Shown here: positions 53,021-63,800 of the stretch, piece after piece
How the letters are laid out: each line of letters begins with the position of its first letter
Position numbering within the stretch: position 1 is the stretch's first letter
Assembly: GCA_947623455.1 (NCBI GenBank)
Contig: OX392527.1
Span: forward strand, 29,690,201-29,754,200
Reading direction: 5' to 3'
DNA length: 64,000 bases
Source of the DNA: Mimachlamys varia
Taxonomy: Eukaryota; Mollusca; Bivalvia; Pectinida; Pectinidae
Position numbers and translations under genes: made by a program
Notes under the pieces: generated by a model
The model's input: only the letters and a program-made list of their open reading frames with translations
What the model was told of the DNA's origin: nothing
Database searches by the model: none

Positions 53021-54949
53021 TGGAGATAATAACCCTGGGGCCCCTGATTGTTTAGTTGGGAACAGGTCATCTTATATTTATATTTTATTAAAGTGTCATC
53101 TATTTTAAGCATATAAAATACATAATAAAATTACATTAAAATGTCTAAGTTTATAAACAGACTTACAAGACACTATAACAAATTAATAATTATTTCAATC
53201 ATAAAATAGATAAATGATATATGTATAAAATCTTATCTAGTCCAACGTAACACTGTCATATTTAGGATAAAGATTATAATAGCATACGTTATGGCTTGTG
53301 TACTTTCTTGAATATATAAATTGGTTTAATTCTTGGTCGCTTGCGTATTTCCGTGTATAAAACTTGTACTGCCGGTTTATATACGTGTATTTTGATCTCT
53401 ATTGTGGTTTCCTTGTATGTTTGATATTGATGATCAGCAAAAATATTGTATTTAAAAAAAATGGCCGTTTAATACGTTATTTCTGTGTGTAAAACGTGTC
53501 AATATGCTTGTATGTTGACCGCTATTGGTGAGCAACAAAAATATAGGATTGATTTTACTGTAGGTCGCGTGTATTGTGATAACATCACAACTTAAACACA
53601 CTCTATAAATTTGAATTACCGTAATGAAGTAAATGTAAAATAGTTGATTCACTTGAGTGAAAATTTGTCTTGTTTGTTTCATCAACTATTATACACATGT
53701 CAACACCCAAAAAACGTCTGTTAAATACCTGGTCGCTTGCATATTTATGTGTATACAACTTGTCAACTGTCTGCCGGTTTATATACGAGTATGTTGATCA
53801 CTATGTGGTATAGTTGTATGCTTGATATTGATGATCAATGTCAGAGATGTTAGTATTATCAAGTATGAGAATGTGGACGACAAATGTGATCCCAAAGTCC
53901 TTGTTCCCGTTTCAGTAAAAATTCATCCGTGCATCAACGTAACTAAGTTTTATTCACCACGTTCTTGGTCAGCGTGTGAAGAGATCTGATTGTTAATAAA
54001 TGTGATTAATTGAACAAACCAATTAAAATGACACATGTAATAAAATAATGATAACAATGATGAATACAGTTGAGTGTAAGGTAACCTTTACACCCTAGTG
54101 CACTAGGAGTGCATTACGTTTAAACTAATAGTGCACTACGTTTAAACTAATAGTGCACTACGTTTAAACTAATAGTGCACTACATTTAAACTACAGGTAA
54201 ACTAGAAGTGCAATCATCGAGCCAGGTGTGACCACAAAAACCCCTACAGGTAATGGGATTGTCCTTGCCTATCTGTGTCCTTACCTGTACAGATGCAATA
54301 TGATTTACTTGTACTTTTATGTAATACTATTGAAGATGTCTTTGAAAGTCATCAGTTTGTTACTCATTTAAGTACAAGAATGAAAAATTCTGAGTTCATG
54401 CCAGATGATATTCATCATAAAAACTTAACTTAAATTAATTCACTGCATGTCAAAATTTTAAATGTAATTATGATTAAAATATACTAACTTGTAATTCTTT
54501 TTAAAGAAGTAACAATTATTCTTTTTCATTTAAATATTTTCAATCAACAATTAAATTGAAAGGTATGTGTTAAAATAAAAAATGATATAATGCATGTATT
54601 ATGTTAAAATTATTAGGTTAATCCTAATAAAAATATATACAGAAAATAAAAACAACAGATTGTAATATAAACAATCAGATATTAGAAGAACAGATTTTGT
54701 ACTCAGTATTATAATAGTAGTTTCAATCACAAATTACTTTAATATATGACATTAAGAAGCTAGCTGTGGAATAAAACCTACAAGGGCCAGCGTTGATAAT
54801 TGGTTTCATTACATATACACTCATGTACGATGCATACAAAGGTTATTATAAACATCAAGTACTAATTAAGAAAAGATTACTTTAACCAAAACATTTAAAT
54901 CCATTTCCTTCTTCATATCATTATACCATCATAAATCAATTAACAGGGC
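53021..54949. other. AT-rich core between the left arm and the LINE
   Basis: Contains a ~115 bp direct repeat at 53334-53447 and 53731-53846 (GGTCGCTTGC(G/A)TATTT to GATATTGATGATCA). A 22-bp tandem repeat (AGTGCACTACGTTTAAACTA, four units) lies at about 54108-54190. No gene seen. Confidence 0.65.
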
Positions 54950-55097
54950 CCTCAGGCCTGGTCATTGGGGAGTGCTCAAGTTCTTTATTACGCCTTGAGC
55001 TTTACAGCTCATCAGCAAAAAAAGTACATTCAAACAATTTGTCATGGCATACAGTGTTACATAACACGAAGTGCTAGGATCTGTAGTAAGTACATCT

Positions 55098-58000
55098 TTA
55101 CACAATGGCTACATTGGATGCTCTAATTTGGAATGCTTCCACAATGAATTTACATAAATTATTTATTACCTTATGATTCTGAATACTGATAAGTTGAGTT
55201 AGCTTAAATACTGATGGTCTAGACCAATAATATGACTTAATATATTTACTTCTAATAGATTGGTACAAAGGACACACAAGTAAGAAATGATATTCATCTT
55301 CAATCGAATTAATTGAGCAATAGGTACACAATCTCTGAGATCTTTCAATGTTCCGATATCTTCCCGTCTCTACTGCCAAATTGTGGGAAGACATACGTAA
55401 TTTAGTAAATAAAATTCTCGACTTTTTAGGAATGAATTTCCTTAAGTAAAATTGTAATATGCAATTATCCACAAAAAATCTATATAATTCACATTTCGTA
55501 GATGTGTTAATAATACCAAGAAGACCTTGCTTTGCATGATCAAAAATTCGCTCTCTTAATATACACAAGTCAACTTTTTCATTAATATTACCCTGGTTCA
55601 ACCAAAGGTTACCTAGGCCAAGCATGAATAATTTCCGCTTTACAAAATCAACCCAATTATTAGTTCTGACGTTAACATCTTCAGCCATCCTGTATAATTC
55701 CTGATATGCTGTTTGCAGGATACAATTATTAGATTTTAGTATCTTAAACCAGTATTTAAATATACGTATTAATACAAAATGCTCAAGGGGGTATCTACCA
55801 AGTTCATAGTACACCATCACGTTACAAGTTGAACGTTTTACACATAGTAATCTCTTACAAAAATCGAGGTGTACTTTTTCAATATCATTACAATTCTTTA
55901 TCCCCCATACTTCAGATGCATAGCATAGAATACTACTTATGTATGTATCAAAAAGATTAAACATGGTTTGGACATTTAAACTTAAATTCTTACATTTTGA
56001 ATATAAAGCAAAAAGAGCTTTTCTACCTTGACTACATAAGTGGCTCTGTGCAATACTTAGGTTATTATTGTATCTAAACATCATGCCTAGATAGCAGAAT
56101 TCATCCACAACTTCAATAGGGACACCATTAAATAACCAAACTTCATTATCTAAAATTCTATTTCCATTCCGAAATATAACAATTTTAGTTTTTACTGTGT
56201 TTACTGATAATTTCCAGGTTGTTGAGTATTCATATAAATTATCTAAGAGATTTTGGAGCCCCTCAATACTTTCAGAAAATAACACTAGATCATCCGCATA
56301 TAAAAGCAGGAACAATGTAAGTTCTCCAAAAGTATAATAATATTTACAATTTTCAATGAAAAAGGATTCAAAATCGTTAATAAAGAGCGAGAATAGTAGA
56401 GGTGACAAGTTTTCGCCTTGCAATAATCCTAGATTGTTCGCAAAAAAATCAGAGCACAAACCTTTAACAGTGACACAGGATTTGACACCATGGTAAAGTG
56501 ATTTAACAATTTTGAGAATTTTACCATCAATACCATTCTTCAATAGTTTACACCAAAGGCTTACTCTATCAACATAATCAAAGGCCTTTTGGAAGTCTAC
56601 AAAACAACAATACAGTTTTTTCTTTGAGGAAAGAGTTTTAGTTATTATGGAATTAATTGCAAAAATAGCATCAATTGTACTGAGGCCTGGACGAAAACCA
56701 AACTGTGCATCACTTAAAATATCATTATTTTCACAAACTTTTAATAAGCGACTGTTTAAGATTGAAGTAAACAACTTGCAGACACAACTAATGAGACTGA
56801 TTCCTCTAAAATTATTTGGATCGTTTACATTCCCCTTTTTATGCACCGGAAAAATAATTGCAGTGGACCAGCTTTCTGGAAAATATCCAGATTCAAAAAT
56901 GTAATTAAAAAGTTTAGTCAATATAGGAACCAAGAGGTTTTTACATTCAATTAAACAATCATTTAAGATTCCGTCAAGACCATGGGCTTTACCTCTGTTT
57001 AATTTGCTTATTGCATACTTAATTTCATCTTCAGATATACTGGATTCAAGTTCCTCATATACAATATCCACCTTTTCTTCAGTATCAATACAAGAATGTT
57101 CCAAGTTGTCCACATCAGTCATAATTTTCTCAGGATTTGCTAATGTTTTAAAATGTTCAAACAATTGCTTTAATCCAATATCTGGGGCCTTATTATTACG
57201 CTTATTAAATTTTTTATAAAATTCCTTAGGGTTATACTTTCGTAAATAATCAAGCATATCCCCTTCTACACTCATATACTGTCTTTTATATTTTATCTCA
57301 GAACTTTTGTATTTCTTTTTATTGGCAATTAACAAAATATGATTCTTTGAATTTTTTTCACGGTTAAAATCTCTCAAAGAAGATAAATACGTATTTCGTA
57401 GTCGAACAAGATGTTCATTAAACCATGGTTTATGTTCAGCTGCTTGTTCAGCTTTAAAACGATAATTACGAATTGGTTTATTCATATCTTTATCGGTTTG
57501 ACGGAAAAAAGGATCCATAAGTTTAGCAAATTCATCAGAGAAATTACTTACCATAACATTTATAGAATGTTGACTTACATTTTCATTGACATTTATAGTA
57601 TTATTCAATATATCAATGTTGACCCGTACAGATTCAACAAACTGTTGTTTACAATCCTCATTCCATTTATACAATGGTCTAGTACTAGAAGTACTGGTTA
57701 TATTGTCAAAACCCACTTTACTAACATCAAAGGCAAAATCTGCTTTAAGTTGTACATGTAAAGGGGAGTGATCAGAGTATTCAGTGAAATTACATGTGAT
57801 AAATTGATTGATACATTTAAAGAGTAAGGATGGCATTAGACAATAATCTATAACACTCATACCTTGGGTGCCACAAAATGTGTAGTCATAAGAAAAACCA
57901 AGTGGATCACGTCCATTATATATACGTATACCAGTCGATTTACATAAATTTAACAATCTATTACCAAATGTGTTTTTAACTTTATCCGGATTAACAAGTT

Positions 58001-58622
58001 CAGGTAGATTCTCGTCACATACATATGTACTAAGTGGCTGTAATCTTACATTCAATGTATCAGGTATTACATCAGACTGGATATAGTCAGCCTCTTTTCC
58101 AGTTCGGCTATTCATGTCTCCAATAATTAATGGATAGGTATCATTATAGTTTCTTGCTAAAACAGATTCTAGTTCATAAAATAAATCACAGTTATAAATT
58201 GCATAATACTGTGAACTTGCAGGAGGTAGATATACACAATATATTTTCAAATCTTTATCTAAATTCACCACAGATTTTTCTACACGAAGAATAACAAAAG
58301 TATCAAAAAGAATTTCATCAACAGACACGAAATTAATTAAGGTTTTTCGAATCATCAAAATAATACCACCACCCTGAGTATGGTGTGTTAAACTCCTTGG
58401 TACAATGATGACTTTAAACTTATCAATGTCTAGTTCATAATCATTAGGGATCCAACATTCAGTCAGAAATATAATATCATAGGTAGTAATGAAGTTAAGG
58501 AAACATTTATCTTTCAGTTTTTTATCAATTCCGCCATTGACATTCCATGCGATTAAATTTATGGATTTACAGTTGACAGGTGGTATATTGTCATGTGTGT
58601 TTACTACAGTTCCTGCACTGGC
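55098..58622 (-). CDS. LINE ORF2, endonuclease-reverse transcriptase
   Basis: 1174 codons from just after the ORF1 TAG to TAA at 55098. Apurinic-type endonuclease motifs: AWNVNGG and LTECW near the start, IIGDMNSRTG, then YSDHSPL. Reverse transcriptase motifs: FPVHKKGNVNDPNNFRGISL, QFGFRPGLSTIDAIF, FVDFQKAFDYVD, GENLSPLLFSLFINDF and the catalytic YADDLVLF. The C-terminus has a Cys/His motif, CTYC then HFLLVCP. The first ATG is at 58355, after the AWN and TEC catalytic motifs, so an ATG start would lose part of the endonuclease. Apart from the leading TAG it is uninterrupted. Confidence 0.88.
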   Translation of the reverse strand, partial: ASAGTVVNTHDNIPPVNCKSINLIAWNVNGGIDKKLKDKCFLNFITTYDIIFLTECWIPNDYELDIDKFKVIIVPRSLTHHTQGGGIILMIRKTLINFVSVDEILFDTFVILRVEKSVVNLDKDLKIYCVYLPPASSQYYAIYNCDLFYELESVLARNYNDTYPLIIGDMNSRTGKEADYIQSDVIPDTLNVRLQPLSTYVCDENLPELVNPDKVKNTFGNRLLNLCKSTGIRIYNGRDPLGFSYDYTFCGTQGMSVIDYCLMPSLLFKCINQFITCNFTEYSDHSPLHVQLKADFAFDVSKVGFDNITSTSSTRPLYKWNEDCKQQFVESVRVNIDILNNTINVNENVSQHSINVMVSNFSDEFAKLMDPFFRQTDKDMNKPIRNYRFKAEQAAEHKPWFNEHLVRLRNTYLSSLRDFNREKNSKNHILLIANKKKYKSSEIKYKRQYMSVEGDMLDYLRKYNPKEFYKKFNKRNNKAPDIGLKQLFEHFKTLANPEKIMTDVDNLEHSCIDTEEKVDIVYEELESSISEDEIKYAISKLNRGKAHGLDGILNDCLIECKNLLVPILTKLFNYIFESGYFPESWSTAIIFPVHKKGNVNDPNNFRGISLISCVCKLFTSILNSRLLKVCENNDILSDAQFGFRPGLSTIDAIFAINSIITKTLSSKKKLYCCFVDFQKAFDYVDRVSLWCKLLKNGIDGKILKIVKSLYHGVKSCVTVKGLCSDFFANNLGLLQGENLSPLLFSLFINDFESFFIENCKYYYTFGELTLFLLLYADDLVLFSESIEGLQNLLDNLYEYSTTWKLSVNTVKTKIVIFRNGNRILDNEVWLFNGVPIEVVDEFCYLGMMFRYNNNLSIAQSHLCSQGRKALFALYSKCKNLSLNVQTMFNLFDTYISSILCYASEVWGIKNCNDIEKVHLDFCKRLLCVKRSTCNVMVYYELGRYPLEHFVLIRIFKYWFKILKSNNCILQTAYQELYRMAEDVNVRTNNWVDFVKRKLFMLGLGNLWLNQGNINEKVDLCILRERIFDHAKQGLLGIINTSTKCELYRFFVDNCILQFYLRKFIPKKSRILFTKLRMSSHNLAVETGRYRNIERSQRLCTYCSINSIEDEYHFLLVCPLYQSIRSKYIKSYYWSRPSVFKLTQLISIQNHKVINNLCKFIVEAFQIRASNVAIV

Positions 58623-59732
58623 CTACTCACTTGATCTGGTAGCACGAGATGCGCGGTTGTTTGCAGAAGTCCCAGGTGACACACTCGATTCCCCACGGTA
58701 GAGGTGACCGTCTATATATAGCTTGTCACGCACAAATACTGCTCGCTTACGTTCCTCTCGGGCCTTTTTGTACACACTCCACATACGTTTCCTGGCCTCC
58801 TGTATAGGTTTCGGGAACTGCTCACGTACATACACAGGGGTACCCTGAAGGGTAGATGCTTTTTGACGAACAATTTCACGTTGGCGAAACTGGGAAAATT
58901 TCACAACTATAGGCCTGGCCTTTCCTTGCTGGCGTTTGCCAATTCTATGCGCCCTATCAATAATGATTGGTTGATCAGTTATAGCCATTTTTTCAGTGAT
59001 GATATTTTGGATAACATCCACACAGTTCTCTGCATTATCACCCAATGGAATATCCCGTGTAGGGGCCTCATCGACACCAAAGAAAAGTAGGTTTTCTCTC
59101 ATAGATCGAGACTGGAGGTCTAGAATCTCCTCGCTCAACTGTTCATTTCTCGTCATAACGTGGTCTAGTTTAGATTTCACAGAATTTAGATCATTCCCAT
59201 GCACTTCACTGGCCTTGATTACATCTTCAAACTGAGAGTTAATAAAGTTCTGACTTTTTTCAACCTCATTCACACGTGTTTTCAGACCCCGTATTTCTTC
59301 CTTGACTTCCCTTACGGAAGCTTCGATGATATCCAGTTTGTTCATTTTGGATGAAAGAGAGTCTACTTTACTTATCAGAGTCTTGGCCCATTCGGGGGGA
59401 CTATCAGAAAAACATGGCGACCCGGGCGTTTGCACAGCTATATATGGAGACATTGGAGTCTGAAAAGTACCTGGCGACGAATTACCGGCTAGTTGGTACA
59501 TGTTTGAACTAGGTGGGTAAACTGGAGGGCTGAGTAAATGGAAAGTTCTACCATCAATATCAGTATGCACACGAGGACCGGGGGTAGTGGTACCCTGCGC
59601 GTGGTCACTAACCTGCTGACTACCGCTCACACCTTTATCCACAGTCGGCCTTGTATTTTCCCCTTTTGACGTTTTTTTCGCGTCATTACCACTTAAGTGT
59701 GTCCCTCGACTCTTCCGCTTGCTTGCAGGCAT
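58623..59732 (-). CDS. LINE ORF1, RNA-binding protein
   Basis: 369 codons from the ATG at 59732 (an in-frame TAA lies 18 bases upstream) to TAG at 58623-58625. Residues 1-115 are Ser/Thr/Pro-rich with a basic start (MPASKRKSRG). About 118-205 is a heptad-like coiled coil. From about 205 comes SRSMRENLLFFGVDE, the start of an RRM-like and C-terminal domain as in L1 ORF1p, with AHRIGKRQQGKARPIVVKF. The C-terminus is basic. These proteins normally trimerise, coat the element RNA and act as chaperones. The open frame is intact. It is in the same frame as ORF2. Confidence 0.87.
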   Translation of the reverse strand: MPASKRKSRGTHLSGNDAKKTSKGENTRPTVDKGVSGSQQVSDHAQGTTTPGPRVHTDIDGRTFHLLSPPVYPPSSNMYQLAGNSSPGTFQTPMSPYIAVQTPGSPCFSDSPPEWAKTLISKVDSLSSKMNKLDIIEASVREVKEEIRGLKTRVNEVEKSQNFINSQFEDVIKASEVHGNDLNSVKSKLDHVMTRNEQLSEEILDLQSRSMRENLLFFGVDEAPTRDIPLGDNAENCVDVIQNIITEKMAITDQPIIIDRAHRIGKRQQGKARPIVVKFSQFRQREIVRQKASTLQGTPVYVREQFPKPIQEARKRMWSVYKKAREERKRAVFVRDKLYIDGHLYRGESSVSPGTSANNRASRATRSSE

Positions 59733-60756
59733 CAATAAAGTGATGCATTACACAGAATACACGCAAATGCAACAAAATTTACCGGAGCGACAAAAACGTG
59801 CCACCGCTCCCGCCATGACCGGAAGTAACTGGGAGGTGAGAAATTCACACCTGGCTAATTACTACACAGCCAGCGTAGGGGTGTCCCCTATCTTGACCTC
59901 TTTGAGGTAAAGAGCTGGCCGGGGCAGGCAGGTACATAATTATACCTGGAGGGTAAATGATTCTACATGTAGATCTATATCTGACCTTTTTAGTTAGATA
60001 TTATATAAGTCATTAGGTTGATTTAAAAGTTCAATAAATGTGACTGACATAGACTTAACTTTGTTCTAATATAACTGCATATTATTTACTTGTTGTAAAC
60101 TTAGAATGTAGAATTAATTGAAATGATTCCATTAACTGACCTTGCTTTTTTTTTAATTTATTACATATGTGCATAAACCTTCAAGTCATATTTAAATAAA
60201 CCTGTAATTGCCTTCAATATTTAGGCTTAAATATGGGAAATGCATACTTTTATAATACTATTATACTGATTATTATATAAAAAAAACTTAGGTATAATCA
60301 GGAACATATATGTGAGACGTCCCTGGTATAATGAATTTTAGTATTTTATTATCAAACTGAAGCAACTAAGCCAGAGACATATATATATAACATCCAATAT
60401 AAACTAGACAATTTTTCATCATTAATTCATTTAACAAGTATATATATATAAATATTTAGAAATCAAAATGCGTCATTGGATTTTATTCAATCAAGTGTCA
60501 TAAGATACTTGTTATTTTAAGTTAATATATAAGAAAACCAGAAACTGGTAAATTAATTATTGTTTATTTCAATGTTATTTTATGTACTTATAATATTTTA
60601 TTGTATAATTAAATGTTTTGAATGAAACAAAAAATAGATTAAAGTCCTCAGAATATTCACTATTTAGAGGGAAATATTTAAATATCTGTATTCTCAATGA
60701 TTTTTAATTTCATATAAACATGATAGACCTGAGTAAAAGTTAAAATATGTATTATC

Positions 60757-61480
60757 ATACACAATACAATACAATACAATACAATATATTTTATTAAAAG
60801 TGTCACATGTCAATTTTACATATAAAATTACATAATATAAGCATATTATAAAATATACAACATTTTATTAAGATTGACAACCAGCCTATTAAGGCTTACG
60901 AGACACTAAATATTGTAGTACCTGTACAGCTAGATATGGAAACTATTTCACTGTTGTTAAGAAAGTGGTGTTTAAAAACACATTCTTCTGCGATACATCT
61001 TGTGAACTGTGCTTGCTAACATATATTGCAAATTGGATTCATTCATTAAAAAATTGAGCTTCTGTACATTATTTAAAAAGTTAAAATATGGACAAATCTG
61101 TTCAGCTATGGTAAAAAGATGAGCTCTGATATCTGAATAAAAATCGCATACAAGTAAGAAATGACATTCGTCTTCTATACAATTTAGATCACATAATGTA
61201 CAAACCCTATTTTCTAAAGCTATTATGGGACGAGAATACCGACCCGTCTCAATATTCAACTTTAAATTGCCGCTACGGAATTTAGCTATAACCTGTCTAT
61301 ATCTGAAATCCATAATACTAGAGGCATATGTTTCGGTATGATTACTGGTTTTATACAACCTATACGTTCTCAGCTTATTGCCATTGTTACATTTTTTGTC
61401 ATTGTGTAACTCGTTAAACCATTTTAAATTATCGACACTTATAAAATGATACTTAATTAACTTGAAAAATTGAATATTAT
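60757..61480 (-). mobile_element. 5'-truncated LINE fragment in the right arm
   Basis: Minus-oriented 3' end of a LINE with an (ATTGT)n tail at about 60760-60787. It interrupts the right inverted-repeat arm and is absent from the left arm at the matching place (about 51965). It is a different family from the full-length LINE: the tail and 3' UTR do not match. Confidence 0.8.
60972..61358 (-). pseudogene. LINE ORF2 C-terminal fragment
   Basis: 128 codons ending at a stop near the LINE tail. It contains CTLCDLNCIEDECHFLLVC, homologous to the Cys/His C-terminal motif of the ORF2 at 55098-58622. It lacks endonuclease and reverse transcriptase. Confidence 0.8.
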
Positions 61481-63047
61481 CATATGATCTTGGTCATCCC
61501 CAGCTTAACCTTTTATTAATCAAATAGGTTTCAAATATGACCAGTGTAGTCAGATGAGAAATTCACACCTCAATTATATGCCACTGACAGGTTTCTGTAA
61601 GAAGGTGTTCCTAGACAAGTTTTAGACAGGTCAGATAATTGCTTGAGGCCTGAGGGTTAATCAAAACATCTGTCCCATGCTGAACAATCAGACTAAATTT
61701 TAATTTATTGTTGTATTCCTTTTTTTTTTCAACTTCAAATTCATATATTTTTTTCAACACTGTTGTATGTGGTTATATATATAAACATACAGATCTTAAT
61801 ATAGAAAATTTAAAAATAAAGATTATCAAAACTCTCTAGCGCGTTCATAAATATATAGATCTGAGGGATGAATGTATTTAATCAAAATATGTATTTAGTT
61901 TCATTAAGTAATGAAAGAATATTTATGTGTTAGTTTCACAATTAGTTCTTACAATATTTAAAAATATCAACAAATAATTATCATTAGATATTCCTTAAAT
62001 TTTTCAATATACTTGAATGTAAATTGGTATATAAATACAAAAAAAACGTTAATAGTGTATATTAAATGAAATATAAGACATCAGAACTGTTAGGTAAACA
62101 ATAATTTTTTATTATATTTATGTCCTGTACATGCTAGAAAGTTTTGGGAACAACTCTAACAGTAATTATCATGATTTCATAGTTTCTAGTTTTGAAATGA
62201 AAGAAGGTTGTTTGTGAAAATAACTACATAAGATTCATATATATATATTTATATATTAAAATCATAAATATTAACTAATGATAAAGCCAGCTTCTAAGTA
62301 CTAGCAGACAACACAGGTGAAGTGAAGTACAGGTAAGAATCGCAAGTTGTTGGGATCTTCACACCTTATATCAGACCTGATACAGGTAAACTTTGACCAG
62401 GAAGGGTTGAGGCCTGAGGGGGTCATTATCTAATTAGCTGGCCAAGTGTAAGCCTGTCCAAATCTTCACACATCTTTTGTGATCAGATCTGATACAGACA
62501 AAACATTGCATAGGGAGGGGGCAAGGCCTAATTATAAAAAGCCATTCATTGTTTTGGGCTTCTGGTCAAACACAGGTAAATTTAACCAGTCATGCATGAA
62601 GCATTCCTGTGGTCATCACAGCATGGAGCCTCTAATTACTTGTCCTCCAGCGATAAGGTAGCCAGTGCCCAAATGTACCTGCAAGCTATAACTTGGCTCA
62701 GTGCCCACAGGTACAGAGGCTCTGCTGGGTTTCCAGTCATGTGACAATTTCTATTGATATTACAGACATTTCTATTGATTTTACTGTGCATGTCTTAATG
62801 TCAAAATTTTCTGGTAATGTAACAGCACATATATTAATCCACCAGTACATATATTAATCCACCAGAAATTATATTGATGTGCTGGTTTTCTATTAATGAT
62901 TAAGAGTGGGGCGAGGATATCAAACTTTTTATAATCCCTAGTGGTCCTAGCTAGCTTTTCTATATTTTTATCATTAATCATGATACAAAAAACTGCGGGA
63001 CAAATGCAAATTAGTTCAAAATAATTTGTGTATGGTTAAAACATATA

Positions 63048-63200
63048 CCGTAATTTTGTGCATATAGTGCACACTTTTTTAGGGAAAATAATCAAAACTG
63101 AATGTTTCAAGAAGGGGGTGCAAGAACATACAAAAACCAGTCTTTGGTTGTGATTATATATCTATCGTAAATTTTTTCGGATATTTTCAGAATGATTTGA
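63048..63200. mobile_element. Left end of a TACCGTA-type element, right end not found
   Basis: TACCGTAATTTTGTGCATAT, then GTGCACACTTTTTTAGGGAAA and a GGGGGTGC segment, parallel to the left end of the 18298-20049 element (GCGCACTTTTTTAAGGGAAA then GGGGGTGCG). No matching inverted end was found nearby; the right limit given is arbitrary. Confidence 0.5.
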
Positions 63201-63800
63201 AATAAAGAAATATCCTCACAGTACTGAGTTGTATTCCTGGCATTGTGATCCTCAACATTTTAATATTTGTAGTTACATGTAGTTATTTTGTCTCATTTTT
63301 CTTGAGAGACTGTCTGATTATGATCAGATACAATGGTTGTGGTACCTTCCCCTAACCTAGGTATCAGGACCTAACTTCCTAGTCCCTTGGAGCTACTGGA
63401 TTTACAGAATGATCTGGTGAAGGCAAATGCTTTGAACAATCTGACTATTTTGAGCATGATGGTAAGAACCACCTGTGTACCGACAGTTGCTGACTGATGT
63501 AACACAGTAATCAGTGATCACTCTACATGAAAGGAGGCTCATCTTTTTGTTGTCTATGGAATCCATCTGCACCCAAGTAAACCCTGGAGAAGTTATCATC
63601 ATGTGATACTAGACTTAAACATTATAACGAGAATAAGCGTGTTAAGATTTTGATTTCAGTTAAATCTTATAAAGTCTTATAAAGTACAGTATTCCTTAGC
63701 CTTTGAGGTTATGACACAGACCAGGTCACTGTGTACAACATGTTAATTAAACCAATGAAAGCTGTACTTATGTGACTGGTAATTACACTGATTCTACTTA

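Larger units (their letters stand above)
54955..59930 (-). mobile_element. Near full-length non-LTR retrotransposon (LINE)
   Basis: Order on the minus strand: 5' UTR (about 59930-59733), ORF1 with coiled coil and L1-type C-terminal domain, TAG, ORF2 with endonuclease and reverse transcriptase, short 3' UTR. The 3' UTR has a small hairpin (GAGCT-GTAA-AGCTC at 54997-55010) followed by AATAAAG, with no poly(A). Clade uncertain: the ORF1 type resembles L1/Tx1. It is in the same orientation as the host gene. The 5' boundary is approximate and no target duplication was found. Confidence 0.85.
50502..62944. mobile_element. 12.4 kb structure with long terminal inverted repeats
   Basis: Both ends read CCACTAGGGATTATAAAAAG inward. 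The left arm (to about 52675) matches the right arm in reverse complement over about 2.2 kb with few differences near the ends. The core holds a second copy of part of the arm, about 1.9 kb of other AT-rich sequence and a LINE. No target-site duplication is visible and no transposase is seen. It could be a large foldback-type element or an inverted segmental duplication. Confidence 0.75.
60030..62944 (-). repeat. Right inverted-repeat arm
   Basis: Partner of 50502-52675, longer because of the LINE fragment at 60757-61480. The inner edge is at AATAAATGTGAC, the outer edge at TTTTTATAATCCCTAGTGG. Confidence 0.85.

Noticed and set aside
50502..62944. Polinton/Maverick or other giant virus-like transposon
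   Set aside because: No integrase, polymerase, ATPase or capsid gene between the arms, no 6-bp target duplication and no AG...CT ends.
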